Shown here one piece after another: positions 38,280 through 47,508 of a DNA stretch of 64,000 nt. The notes under the pieces were generated by a model. That model was given only the letters and a program-made list of their open reading frames with translations. It was not told the origin of the DNA and ran no database searches. Every line of letters starts with the position of its first letter. The stretch's first letter is position 1. The translations under genes were made by a program, and so were the position numbers. This DNA is from Deltaproteobacteria bacterium (lineage in GTDB: Bacteria > Desulfobacterota > Desulfovibrionia > Desulfovibrionales > Desulfovibrionaceae): the NCBI GenBank assembly GCA_031266055.1, contig JAISBT010000016.1, positions 1 through 64,000 on the forward strand, given 5' to 3'.

Positions 38280-38305
38280 CCTGACATCCTTTATAGAAAG
38301 TTCGG

Positions 38306-39208
38306 CTAATCACCGCTGAACACCCATTCCATAAGCGCTTTCTGCATATGCAGGCGGTTTTCCGCCTCATCAAAAACCAGGGAATTTTCGCTCTCAAAGA
38401 CCGCTTCACTGACTTCTTCACCCCGGTGCGCCGGCAGGCAGTGCAAAAATTTGGCGTCCGGCCGCGCCAGAGCCATCAGCTCTTCATCCACGCAAAAATC
38501 TTTAAAAGCCTTGACGCGTTCAAGCTGTTCCTCCTCCTGTCCCATGGAAGCCCAGACGTCGGTATTGACATAATGCGCCCCGGCTATGCCCAGCCGGGGA
38601 TCGTTGCACAGAAATATTCTGGCTCCGGCCTTCCCGCAGGCGTCAACATAAGCGCTGTCCGGCTCGTAACCCTTGGGGCAGGCCATAAAAAGCTCAAACG
38701 GATAATAAATGGCCGCCTCCATCCAGGAACGGGCCATGTTGTGGCCGTCCCCAATCCAGGAAACACGCAGTTTGGAAAAATCCGGAGTACGCTCATAAAT
38801 GGTGAGAAGATCGCTGAGCACCTGGCAAGGGTGCCCCTCGTCCGTAAGCGCGTTGATCACCGGTATGCTGCCGAAAGCCATCAGCTCTTCCAGTTTGGCC
38901 TGGCCGAAAGTGCGCACCACCAGACCGTCGCAGTAACGGGAAAGTACCCGCGCGGTATCGCGCAAAGGTTCAGCCCGGCCAAGCTGGCTTTCCGCCGGAG
39001 TGAGCAGGATGGTGCTGCCTCCAAGCTGGCGCACGCCGACATCAAAAGAAACGCGGGTGCGCGTGGACGCCTTTTCAAAAATGAGCGCAATGACTTTACC
39101 CTCGAGGAGCCGGCTGCGGTATTTGTTTTGCTTCATTTCCAGCGCCCGCGCGAGTATCTTGTTTGCCCGGGCGAAACCCAAATCGTGTATGCCGATAAAA
39201 TGCCTCAT
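38306..39208 (-). CDS. argF: ornithine carbamoyltransferase
   Basis: [45 protein letters not shown]; internal Met chosen (ORF extends to 39403). Confidence 0.95.
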   Translation of the reverse strand: MRHFIGIHDLGFARANKILARALEMKQNKYRSRLLEGKVIALIFEKASTRTRVSFDVGVRQLGGSTILLTPAESQLGRAEPLRDTARVLSRYCDGLVVRTFGQAKLEELMAFGSIPVINALTDEGHPCQVLSDLLTIYERTPDFSKLRVSWIGDGHNMARSWMEAAIYYPFELFMACPKGYEPDSAYVDACGKAGARIFLCNDPRLGIAGAHYVNTDVWASMGQEEEQLERVKAFKDFCVDEELMALARPDAKFLHCLPAHRGEEVSEAVFESENSLVFDEAENRLHMQKALMEWVFSGD

Positions 39209-39392
39209 TTTCCAAACCCCCGCAAAAGGATAAAAAATTCTTTTATGGCTAAAAAGCGCCAATGTAAAGCAGCAAACGCAAGCCGTCATGACGCGCCGTT
39301 TCTGTTTTGCCGCGCCTCTACCGTGTTGACAAACCCGGGTTTCCGCGCTTATGTGGCGTGACATAATACTTGTCGCATCAGGAAAATTCGCC

Positions 39393-40205
39393 ATGCACTC
39401 CACAGTAAAACACCCGGCCGCGGAAGCGCTGAGTTGCCTGCTGATCTCCTGGCAGCATCAGCTTTTTCCGGAAAACCTGACCCGTGTCGAAACCAGCACT
39501 CTGGCCGGCTCCATGTTCATACACCTGCAACAGTTGCTCAAACCGGATCTGAGCATGGAGATCGGGGCCTTTCAGGCTGATTATTCCAAAAAAATGCGCC
39601 TGTTGTTCCCGCGCATCCATGTGGCGGCCTTTGAAGCCAGCCCGGATGTATACAGGCATTTCAAGCGGCGGGAGCAGTTTCACAAACGGAACATCGCCTA
39701 CCTGAACCTGGCTGTTGCCGACATAAACGGCATGGCGTCCTTTAACCTGATCGAGGAAAACGCGGGGCTGTCCATGCGCAACTCGCTCATGGACAGGACG
39801 GATTTGCCCGCGCAAAGCGTGTCCGTGCCCGCCATAACCGGAGACGCGTTTGTCCGGGAACATCCGGCCGGGAATATCGCCCTGTGGATTGACGTGGAAG
39901 GCGCCCAGGAAAAAGTGCTGACAGGGTTCCGGGAATCGCTGGAGCGGCAGTCCGTTGCCTCGCTGTTCATCGAGGTGGAACAGGGGAGCTTGTGGCGCGG
40001 ACAGTGGTCGGACAGTGAAACCATCGGTTATTTGCTGCGCTTCGGATATGTGCCCGTACTGTGCGATGCGGAGTCTTACGCCCCCGAAAACCAAAAGAAC
40101 CAGTATAATATTATTTTTGCCAGAGCCGCGGATATAAATGACCAATTCATAGCGTTCATGCTGGAGGGCTACAAGCGGATCATAAAAGCCATGCGGGCTG
40201 AATAA
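39393..40205 (+). CDS. FkbM-family methyltransferase
   Basis: SMEIGAFQADYSKKM; VAAFEASPDVYRHFKRR; NIALWIDVEGAQEKVLTGF. Confidence 0.85.
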   Translation: MHSTVKHPAAEALSCLLISWQHQLFPENLTRVETSTLAGSMFIHLQQLLKPDLSMEIGAFQADYSKKMRLLFPRIHVAAFEASPDVYRHFKRREQFHKRNIAYLNLAVADINGMASFNLIEENAGLSMRNSLMDRTDLPAQSVSVPAITGDAFVREHPAGNIALWIDVEGAQEKVLTGFRESLERQSVASLFIEVEQGSLWRGQWSDSETIGYLLRFGYVPVLCDAESYAPENQKNQYNIIFARAADINDQFIAFMLEGYKRIIKAMRAE

Positions 40206-40216
40206 CGGAGGGAACC

Positions 40217-41065
40217 TTGAAAACATCTCAACATACTGTGGGCGGAAAAAAATTTTTCATGCTTGAATGGGGCGACCCCAAGCCCAACACCATTCTCGGC
40301 ATTCACGGCTTAACCGCCAACAGCTATTATATGGCTGCGGTTTCAGAATTTCTCGCTTCCAGGGGTTACCATGTCCTGGCCTATGATGTGCGGGGGCGCG
40401 GCGAAAGCTCCCCTGCGGACAAACCCTCCGGTATGCGTATGCATGCGCGGGACGCTTCGGAAATCATCGACGCGCTTCCGGCGAAAAAAGTATTGCTTAT
40501 GGGTTATTCCATGGGTGGGTATATCTCCGGCGTCGCTGCCGGCCTGAACAGCAAGGTGGCCGGGGTCATCCTGTTCGACGGCGGCGGGGCCTGCACCGGG
40601 GAAGACGCCGCAAAGCTTGCCCCGGCCTTGTCCCGTATGGACAAGGTGTTCTCAAGCCCGGAAGAGTATATTGAAGCGGTGAAGCCCAACTATGCCTCCC
40701 TGGGTCTGGCCTGGAACCGGTTCATCGCGGCGGCGGCCGCGCATGAAGTCGGCCCGTGCGGAGGAGGAAAGTGCAAATACAAAGGGGAAGCGGAGCGCAT
40801 CAGGGAAGATCTGCTGGACATAACGGAATATAAGCACGCTGAGGTATACGGCCTGGTCAAATGCCCGGTACTCCTCGTATATGCCGCGGGCGCCATGGGG
40901 AAGGGCGCGCCGCTGTATGCCGAGTCCGCTTACGCTCCGGTCAGAGAACTCCTGCCGGATCTGCATTTCTACCGGACCGGGGCGAACCACTTCACCATGA
41001 TGCTTGAAGAGCAGCCCGAATTGAACGGGCAGGCGGACGCTTTTGCCAAAACATGCGGAATATGA
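40217..41065 (+). CDS. alpha/beta hydrolase
   Basis: ILGIHGLTANSYYMAAVSEFLASRGYHVLAYDVRGRGES; LLMGYSMGGYISG; C-terminal GANHFTMM. Confidence 0.9.
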   Translation: MKTSQHTVGGKKFFMLEWGDPKPNTILGIHGLTANSYYMAAVSEFLASRGYHVLAYDVRGRGESSPADKPSGMRMHARDASEIIDALPAKKVLLMGYSMGGYISGVAAGLNSKVAGVILFDGGGACTGEDAAKLAPALSRMDKVFSSPEEYIEAVKPNYASLGLAWNRFIAAAAAHEVGPCGGGKCKYKGEAERIREDLLDITEYKHAEVYGLVKCPVLLVYAAGAMGKGAPLYAESAYAPVRELLPDLHFYRTGANHFTMMLEEQPELNGQADAFAKTCGI

Positions 41066-41291
41066 GCGATAAAGTTTCAATTTCACTTTGGATACCTTGA
41101 GATACCTTGGGTTTTATAGCGTATGCAGGATGAGCCGGGCCATGTATCCGCCTGGAAGCCAAAAACCACCCTGGATGCGAAACAGGCGGCTCCGGTTGCG
41201 CGCATGGGGCCGCACTGGTTTTTCCCTTGCGATTGCTTGAGTTTTAAGCGAGAAAGCCTTATATTTTTCCTATCTGAGGAGAGCCACGCCT

Positions 41292-42131
41292 ATGGAGTTA
41301 AAACCGCTTTCGGCAACCAACGATTTTGTCTTTCACAAGGTTTTTGGAGAAAACTTGAATGTATTGAGGGATTTTCTCAAGTCAGTATTGGACTTACCCG
41401 CCGAAGATTACAAAAATTTGACTGTGGTTGATCCGAATCTGGACAGAGAATATATTGAGGACAAGCTTGGGATTCTGGATGTTAAAATCACCGCCGGCTC
41501 AGGCAAGGTGATTGATATTGAAGTGCAAATAAGGCAACAACGTTCAATCTGGAAAAGGATGCAATTTTACACATCCAAGATGCTTGTTGAACAGGTTAAA
41601 AGCGGCTATCCATATGACAAAATTAACAGAGCCATCAGCATCCTGATCGCTGATTTTGTGATGATCAAGGAAAATGAAGCCTACCATAATTGTTTTCGTC
41701 TTTATGACGAAAAAACAAAGGCACGTTTTCCTGATTCTATAGAAATCAATATCTTGGAGTTACCAAAGATCCATGAGGCTGATGGAACGCAGTTGGGTAA
41801 CTGGATGCGTTTTTTCAGCGCAACGACAGAGGAGGATTTTATGAACCTCGCGCAAACGAACCCGGCTATCAATGAAGCCTGGGGCGTCATTAAAGTCCTG
41901 AGCGGAGATGAACGGAGCAGAGCCTTGGCCGAGGCCAGGGAAAAAGCTCGTATGGACTTGGATTCCTTTCTTGGCGATGCCCGATATGAAGGACGGCAGG
42001 AAGGACGGCAGGAAGAAAAATTGGAAGTCGCCCGGAACCTTCTGCGGAAAAATATGTCGCACGATGATATCAGTGACGCAACCGGCCTGTCCCTTGATGA
42101 AATAAACCGGCTTGCCGCCGGCCTCTCGTAG
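41292..42131 (+). CDS. Rpn-family recombination-promoting nuclease / PD-(D/E)XK transposase-like protein
   Basis: FVFHKVFGENLNVLRDFLKSVL; LDVKITAGSGKVIDIEVQI. Confidence 0.85.
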   Translation: MELKPLSATNDFVFHKVFGENLNVLRDFLKSVLDLPAEDYKNLTVVDPNLDREYIEDKLGILDVKITAGSGKVIDIEVQIRQQRSIWKRMQFYTSKMLVEQVKSGYPYDKINRAISILIADFVMIKENEAYHNCFRLYDEKTKARFPDSIEINILELPKIHEADGTQLGNWMRFFSATTEEDFMNLAQTNPAINEAWGVIKVLSGDERSRALAEAREKARMDLDSFLGDARYEGRQEGRQEEKLEVARNLLRKNMSHDDISDATGLSLDEINRLAAGLS

Positions 42132-42244
42132 CAGCCGCACGCTGCTCTTTCCTATGCGAACAATGCCCAGCCGGACGTGGTTGCGGCAGGGCGGCTTCGC
42201 CTGAAAACCGTGCGACAAGTCGCGTGACTCGTTCAATTAGCCAA

Positions 42245-42886
42245 TTACTCAAATTCCGCGATTTTCACCGCCTCATTCAGGAGCCGGATCAGCACCCGCT
42301 CAAATAAAGCCGGGGGCCAGCCGGCATGCTCGATAAGCTTGTGGTAAAAGCCCCCGTCCGTCAGGGCGGTAATCAGTTCAAGCCGGCGCCTGCCGCCCGC
42401 CGTGGGCGCAAAAAGTTCCATCCGTTCACGCTCGTCCAGCCTGCCCAGATACTCTTCAAACAATATGCCGCGCATATGGTAATGTTTGTCCACCAGACAC
42501 CGCAGTTCCGGATACACCGGCCCCAAACCGCCAAAAGCCGACATGTCCATATGCTGCCGCCGGTTCAGGGAGCAGGCCAGTTGCGCAAACTTTTCAGCCA
42601 TATTTTCAGCGGAGAGTTCGGCGCACATTTCCTGTTTGTAGCCGGCATAGTCGCTGTCCATTTTTCTGCCCATCAGGTAAATAAGCAGCCGCTGCTTGGA
42701 GCCGAAAACAGCGTATACCGTCTGGGTGGAAACTCCGGCTTCCGCGGCTATGGCGTTAATGCTGGTTTTTTCGTAGCCCTGGCTCTTCATGAGCGCGTCC
42801 GCCGCATCGGCTATGCGCTCCATGGTGGCCTGCGCCTGCCTCCGGCGTATGCCCGACTTGTAGCTCCTTGTCTTGCGGCTTTGCAT
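42245..42886 (-). CDS. TetR/AcrR-family transcriptional regulator
   Basis: N-terminal HTH RIADAADALMKSQGYEKTSINAIAAEAGVSTQTVYAVFGSKQRLL; divergent from the RND operon. Confidence 0.92.
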   Translation of the reverse strand: MQSRKTRSYKSGIRRRQAQATMERIADAADALMKSQGYEKTSINAIAAEAGVSTQTVYAVFGSKQRLLIYLMGRKMDSDYAGYKQEMCAELSAENMAEKFAQLACSLNRRQHMDMSAFGGLGPVYPELRCLVDKHYHMRGILFEEYLGRLDERERMELFAPTAGGRRRLELITALTDGGFYHKLIEHAGWPPALFERVLIRLLNEAVKIAEFE

Positions 42887-42935
42887 CTTGACACCCTGCC
42901 GAATTTCAATATGATCTTTTTGCGGATAAATTTGA

Positions 42936-42996
42936 TTGACACATATCTAATAAATATAGTATAAATATGGCAATTTCAATATATTTATTATATTGA
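42936..42996 (+). promoter_or_regulatory. sigma70-like promoter and TetR operator candidate for the RND operon
   Basis: TTGACA (42936-42941), 18-bp spacer, TATAAAT (42960-42966); inverted repeat TCAATATA-TTTAT-TATATTGA (42976-42996). Confidence 0.65.
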
Positions 42997-43019
42997 TACA
43001 ACTTTATTCAGGGTAAGCC

Positions 43020-44333
43020 ATGCCAAATATTGCCGGTTTACGCGGTTCTTGCCCGCATTCGGGTATTTATCGCCGCGTTTTTTTATTTTTCCTGTGCTGC
43101 ATATTGTTTGCCATGCTTTCCGGCTGTTCGGACGACAGCAAACAATCCGCCCCCTCCTCCGCTTCGCCGCCGCTGCCCGAAGTAAAAACGCATACTTTGG
43201 CCCCGCGGGACGTTCCCATCACGGTTGACCTGCCCGGACGCGCGACCGCCTATAGAATTTCCGAAGTACGCCCCCAGGTGAACGGCATTATTCTGGCCCG
43301 CATGTTCACCGAAGGCAGCGATGTTGCCGAGGGGCAGCAGCTGTACCAGATTGATCCGGCCATTTACGAGGCCAATTACGCCACCGCCCTGGCGCAGCGC
43401 CAGCGGGCCGAAGCCAATTTGACCAATACCAGGCTCACCGCCGACCGCTACGCCAAAATAGTTGACGCCAAGGCGGTCAGCAGGCAGGATTATGACACGG
43501 CCATGGCCAACTACCGCCTGGCCCAGGCGGAAATGGCCGCTGCCCAGGCAGCGGTGCAAACCGCCAAAATAAGCCTTGATTACACTAAAGTTTTCGCCCC
43601 GGTAGCCGGCCGCATAGGCATTTCCAACGTCACGGAAGGCACCCTGGTCACAGCCGGGCAGGGCGCGCCGCTCTCCATGATCCACCAGATGGATCCTATC
43701 AATATAGACGTTGTGCAGTCAAGCAGCGAATACCTCAAACTGCTGCGTTATATCAAGGAAGGCACGCTCATTCCGGGCAAACCCGGCGAAATTGAAGTCG
43801 AGCTTACTCTGGAAGACGGCAAGCCATACGCGTTGCCGGCCAAACTCAAAATATTGGACGTATCCGTGGATCAGAGCACCGGATCCATCACCTTGCGTTC
43901 GGTGGTGGACAACCCGGATAAATTTATTCTGCCCGGCATGTTCGTCCGGGCCAAAATTCACGAAGGCAGCATAAGAGACGCCCTGCTGGTGCCGCAGCAG
44001 GCCGTGCAGCGCAACCAGAGAGGACAGCCCTATGTGCTGGTGGTGGATGAACAGGGAGCGGTGGAACTGCGCGTTTTTGACGACAGCATCGGCAGCTTTG
44101 AAGGCTCCTGGATCGTCATGTCCGGGCTGCGCACGGCAAACAGCGCCCCCGTGCGCCCGGAAGAAGCCGTAAAATTGCGGGAAGCGGGGAAACCCGTCTC
44201 CGGGCTTTTGCCGGGTGAAAAAATAATTGTGGAAGGCAGCCTGAAGCTGCGCGGCGGCACCAGGGTAAAAGCCGTTGACGCCGGCGCCTCCCCGGCAGCG
44301 GCTGAAGCTTCCAACCTTGGGCAGGGACGCTGA
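43020..44333 (+). CDS. RND efflux periplasmic adaptor subunit (MexA/AcrA-like lipoprotein)
   Basis: LSGCSDD lipobox; VPITVDLPGRATAYRISEVRPQVNGIILARMFTEGSDVAEGQQLYQID. Confidence 0.95.
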   Translation: MPNIAGLRGSCPHSGIYRRVFLFFLCCILFAMLSGCSDDSKQSAPSSASPPLPEVKTHTLAPRDVPITVDLPGRATAYRISEVRPQVNGIILARMFTEGSDVAEGQQLYQIDPAIYEANYATALAQRQRAEANLTNTRLTADRYAKIVDAKAVSRQDYDTAMANYRLAQAEMAAAQAAVQTAKISLDYTKVFAPVAGRIGISNVTEGTLVTAGQGAPLSMIHQMDPINIDVVQSSSEYLKLLRYIKEGTLIPGKPGEIEVELTLEDGKPYALPAKLKILDVSVDQSTGSITLRSVVDNPDKFILPGMFVRAKIHEGSIRDALLVPQQAVQRNQRGQPYVLVVDEQGAVELRVFDDSIGSFEGSWIVMSGLRTANSAPVRPEEAVKLREAGKPVSGLLPGEKIIVEGSLKLRGGTRVKAVDAGASPAAAEASNLGQGR

Positions 44334-47300
44334 ATGTCCCATTTTTTCATTGACCGGCCCATTTTCGCCTGGGTTATCGCCATGCTGATGATGCTCGGCG
44401 GGGCCCTGATCATACCTGTTTCGCCCGTCAACCAGTACCCGGACATAGCCCCTCCGGAAATTTCCATCACTTCTTCCTTCCCCGGCGCCTCCGCCCAGAC
44501 GGTGGAAAACTCGGTTACGCAAATCATCGAGCAGCAGATGAAGGGGTTGGATTATTTCAACTATATGTACTCCACCAGCGACAGCGCCGGCAGATCCAAC
44601 ATAGTTGTTTCCTTCACCCAGGAAGCCAACCCGGACATAGCCCAGGTACAGGTGCAAAACAAATTGCAGCTTGCCATGTCCATGCTGCCGGAAGAAGTGC
44701 AGCGCCAGGGTATTGTCATCAACAAATCCACCGCCAACTTCTTTCTGGTGCTGGCTTTCATTTCGCAAGACGGCAGCATGACCCAGTCCGACCTCGCCGA
44801 CTACATGAATTCCTACCTCATAGATCCCTTGAGCCGGGTGCCGGGGGTGGGCGATACCCAGCTTTTCGGCATGCAATACGGCATGCGCATCTGGCTGGAT
44901 CCGGATTTGCTCAGCAAATATAAAATGAACGTCACCGAGGTGATCGCCGCCATCAGAGCGCAAAATATCGACGCCCCGGCCGGGGAAATAGGCGGGGGGC
45001 CGCCCGTGGCCGGGCAACGCGTCAATTTTACGGTTATCGCCCAAAGCAAATTCAGAACCCCGGAACAGTTCGCGGGCATACTGCTGCGTACAAACCCGGA
45101 CGGCTCCACGGTCAAGATCAAAGATATAGCCCGAGTGGAACTGGAAACCGAGCGCTTTATGGCGCAGGTGAATTATAACGGCAAACCCAGCGCGGGCATA
45201 GGCATAAAACTGGCTACCGGCGCCAACGCCATGGATGTCGCCAACAGGATACAGGAAAGAATTGATGAATTGAGCAGATTTTTCCCGGCCGGCATGGAAA
45301 CCGTCGTGTCTTACGACACCACGCCTTTTATCCGCGTATCCTTGCTGGAAGTGGTCAAAACGCTGGTCGAGGCCGTTATTCTGGTTTTTCTGCTTATGTA
45401 CCTGTTTCTGCAAAACCTCCGGGCCACCATTATACCGACCATCACCATCCCGGTGGTCTTGCTGGGTACTTTCGCCGTTATGGGCATTGCCGGGTTTTCC
45501 ATCAACATCCTGACCATGTTCGGCATGGTTCTGGCCATAGGCCTGCTGGTTGACGACGCGATTGTGGTGGTGGAAAACGTGGAGCGGGTTATGGACGAAG
45601 AACGCCTGTCTCCCCGCGACGCGGCCAGAAAATCCATGACCCAGATCACCGGCGCCCTGGTGGGCATAGGCCTTGTGCTTTCCGCCGTATTTGTGCCCAT
45701 GGCCTTTTTCGGCGGCTCCACCGGGGTTATCTACCGGCAGTTTTCCATAACCGTGGTCACGGCCATGGCGCTTTCAGTGCTTATAGCCATTGTGCTCACC
45801 CCGGCCCTTTGCGCCACCATGATGCGCCATTCCAGCCGGCCGGCCGCGCACGTAAGGCGCAGCAGCGGATTTTTCGGCTGGTTCAACCGCGCTTTCAACG
45901 CGTTTGTGCGCCGCTATACCGGTTCGGTGGCCCTGATGCTCAAACACCCGCTGATCATGATGTTGGTTTACTGCGTCCTCATAGCCGGGCTGGCCTTTTT
46001 CCTGCTGCGCCTGCCCACCTCGTTTCTGCCGGAGGAAGATCAGGGCATACTGCTGTACCAGGTGCAACTGCCCGATGGCGCAAGCTTCGAGCGCACCGGC
46101 GAAGTAATGGAAAAAATCCGGGAATATTACGAAAAAAACGAAAGCGATACGGTCAGCGCCATTACAAGCATTGCCGGGTTCAGCTTCAACGGCATGGGGC
46201 AGAACATGGGAGTCGGGTTTATACGCCTTAAACCCTGGGAAGAAAGAACCGAAGCCAGGCAGAGAGCGCCGGCCGTTGCCGCCCGGGCCATGCGCAACCT
46301 GCTCTACACCGGCGACGGCATGGTCTATACCCTGGTGCCTCCGGCGATTCCCTCCATGGGCATTTCTTCCGGCTTTGATATAGAAATTATGGACAACGCC
46401 GGGATCGGGCACGCGGCTCTGGCCGAAATGCGGGATAAACTTCTTTACGCCGCAAACACCAGGCCGGATATAGTCTCCAAGCTTATGGCCGTGCGCCAGA
46501 ACGGAATGGGTGAAAATACCCAGTACCGCCTGGAAATCGACATTGAAAAAGCCTCCGCCCAAGGGCTGGATATCAACACCATAACCAGTACCATCTCATC
46601 CCTCTGGGGCGGTTATTACGTGAACAATTTCATTGAGCGCGGCCGGGCCAAAAGAGTTTTCATCCAGCTTGAACCGCATTTTCGCGCGCAGGCGGAGGAT
46701 TTTTCCAGAATACGCATACGCAACTCCAAAGGCGACATGGTTCCCCTGTCCAGTATGGCGCGCGGAGAATGGATAAGAGAATCTCCCAGGCTGGAGCGCT
46801 TTAACGGCGTTCCAGCCCTGGAATTCCTGGGCCAGGCCACGCCCGGGCACAGTTCCGGCGAAGCCATGCAAACGATTGAAGAGCTGGCCAGAGAAATTAT
46901 GCCGCTGGGTATGGGTACCGCCTGGAAGGCGCTGTCCTTTCAGGAAAAGCTGTCCGGAGACCAGGCGCCCATGCTGTATACCGTGTCCATGATCGTGGTG
47001 TTCCTCTGCCTTGCGGCCTTATATGAAAGCTGGTCCATACCCATTTCCGTCATGCTGGTCATTCCGCTTGGAATTATCGGCGCCGTCGGCGGCGCCTATT
47101 TGCGCGGGCTGACCAACGACGTGTACTTCCAGGTGGGTCTGCTCACCATTATCGGCCTTTCAGCCAAAAACGCCATCCTGATCGTCGAATTCGCCAAAAC
47201 CATGGAAGAAGAAGGAAAAGACATTATCGAGGCCACGGTGGCGGCCTGCCGCCTGCGCATACGCCCCATTATCATGACTTCCATGGCCTTCATTCTGGGG

Positions 47301-47486
47301 GTGCTGCCCCTGGCCATGAGCACCGGAGCGGGATCAGGCGCGCAAAACGCCATCGGCACCGGCGTGTTGAGCGGCATGATTTCGGCCACCCTCTTGGGCA
47401 TTTTTTATATTCCCGTATTTTTCGTGCTGGTTTCCAAAATCTTCAAGGTTAAAATTAAAACAACCGCGCACGCGTCAGTGAGTTGA
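44334..47486 (+). CDS. RND multidrug efflux permease (AcrB/MexB-like, HAE1)
   Basis: MSHFFIDRPIFAWVIAMLMMLGGALIIPVSPVNQYPDIAPPEISI; 1050 aa; GLLVDDAIVVVENVERVM. Confidence 0.97.
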   Translation: MSHFFIDRPIFAWVIAMLMMLGGALIIPVSPVNQYPDIAPPEISITSSFPGASAQTVENSVTQIIEQQMKGLDYFNYMYSTSDSAGRSNIVVSFTQEANPDIAQVQVQNKLQLAMSMLPEEVQRQGIVINKSTANFFLVLAFISQDGSMTQSDLADYMNSYLIDPLSRVPGVGDTQLFGMQYGMRIWLDPDLLSKYKMNVTEVIAAIRAQNIDAPAGEIGGGPPVAGQRVNFTVIAQSKFRTPEQFAGILLRTNPDGSTVKIKDIARVELETERFMAQVNYNGKPSAGIGIKLATGANAMDVANRIQERIDELSRFFPAGMETVVSYDTTPFIRVSLLEVVKTLVEAVILVFLLMYLFLQNLRATIIPTITIPVVLLGTFAVMGIAGFSINILTMFGMVLAIGLLVDDAIVVVENVERVMDEERLSPRDAARKSMTQITGALVGIGLVLSAVFVPMAFFGGSTGVIYRQFSITVVTAMALSVLIAIVLTPALCATMMRHSSRPAAHVRRSSGFFGWFNRAFNAFVRRYTGSVALMLKHPLIMMLVYCVLIAGLAFFLLRLPTSFLPEEDQGILLYQVQLPDGASFERTGEVMEKIREYYEKNESDTVSAITSIAGFSFNGMGQNMGVGFIRLKPWEERTEARQRAPAVAARAMRNLLYTGDGMVYTLVPPAIPSMGISSGFDIEIMDNAGIGHAALAEMRDKLLYAANTRPDIVSKLMAVRQNGMGENTQYRLEIDIEKASAQGLDINTITSTISSLWGGYYVNNFIERGRAKRVFIQLEPHFRAQAEDFSRIRIRNSKGDMVPLSSMARGEWIRESPRLERFNGVPALEFLGQATPGHSSGEAMQTIEELAREIMPLGMGTAWKALSFQEKLSGDQAPMLYTVSMIVVFLCLAALYESWSIPISVMLVIPLGIIGAVGGAYLRGLTNDVYFQVGLLTIIGLSAKNAILIVEFAKTMEEEGKDIIEATVAACRLRIRPIIMTSMAFILGVLPLAMSTGAGSGAQNAIGTGVLSGMISATLLGIFYIPVFFVLVSKIFKVKIKTTAHASVS

Positions 47487-47508
47487 ATTGAAACTGTGGA
47501 CAACAAAT

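Noticed and set aside
43719-45413. 564-aa minus-strand ORF
   Set aside because: Antisense to the RND adaptor and permease genes; composition typical of a shadow ORF.
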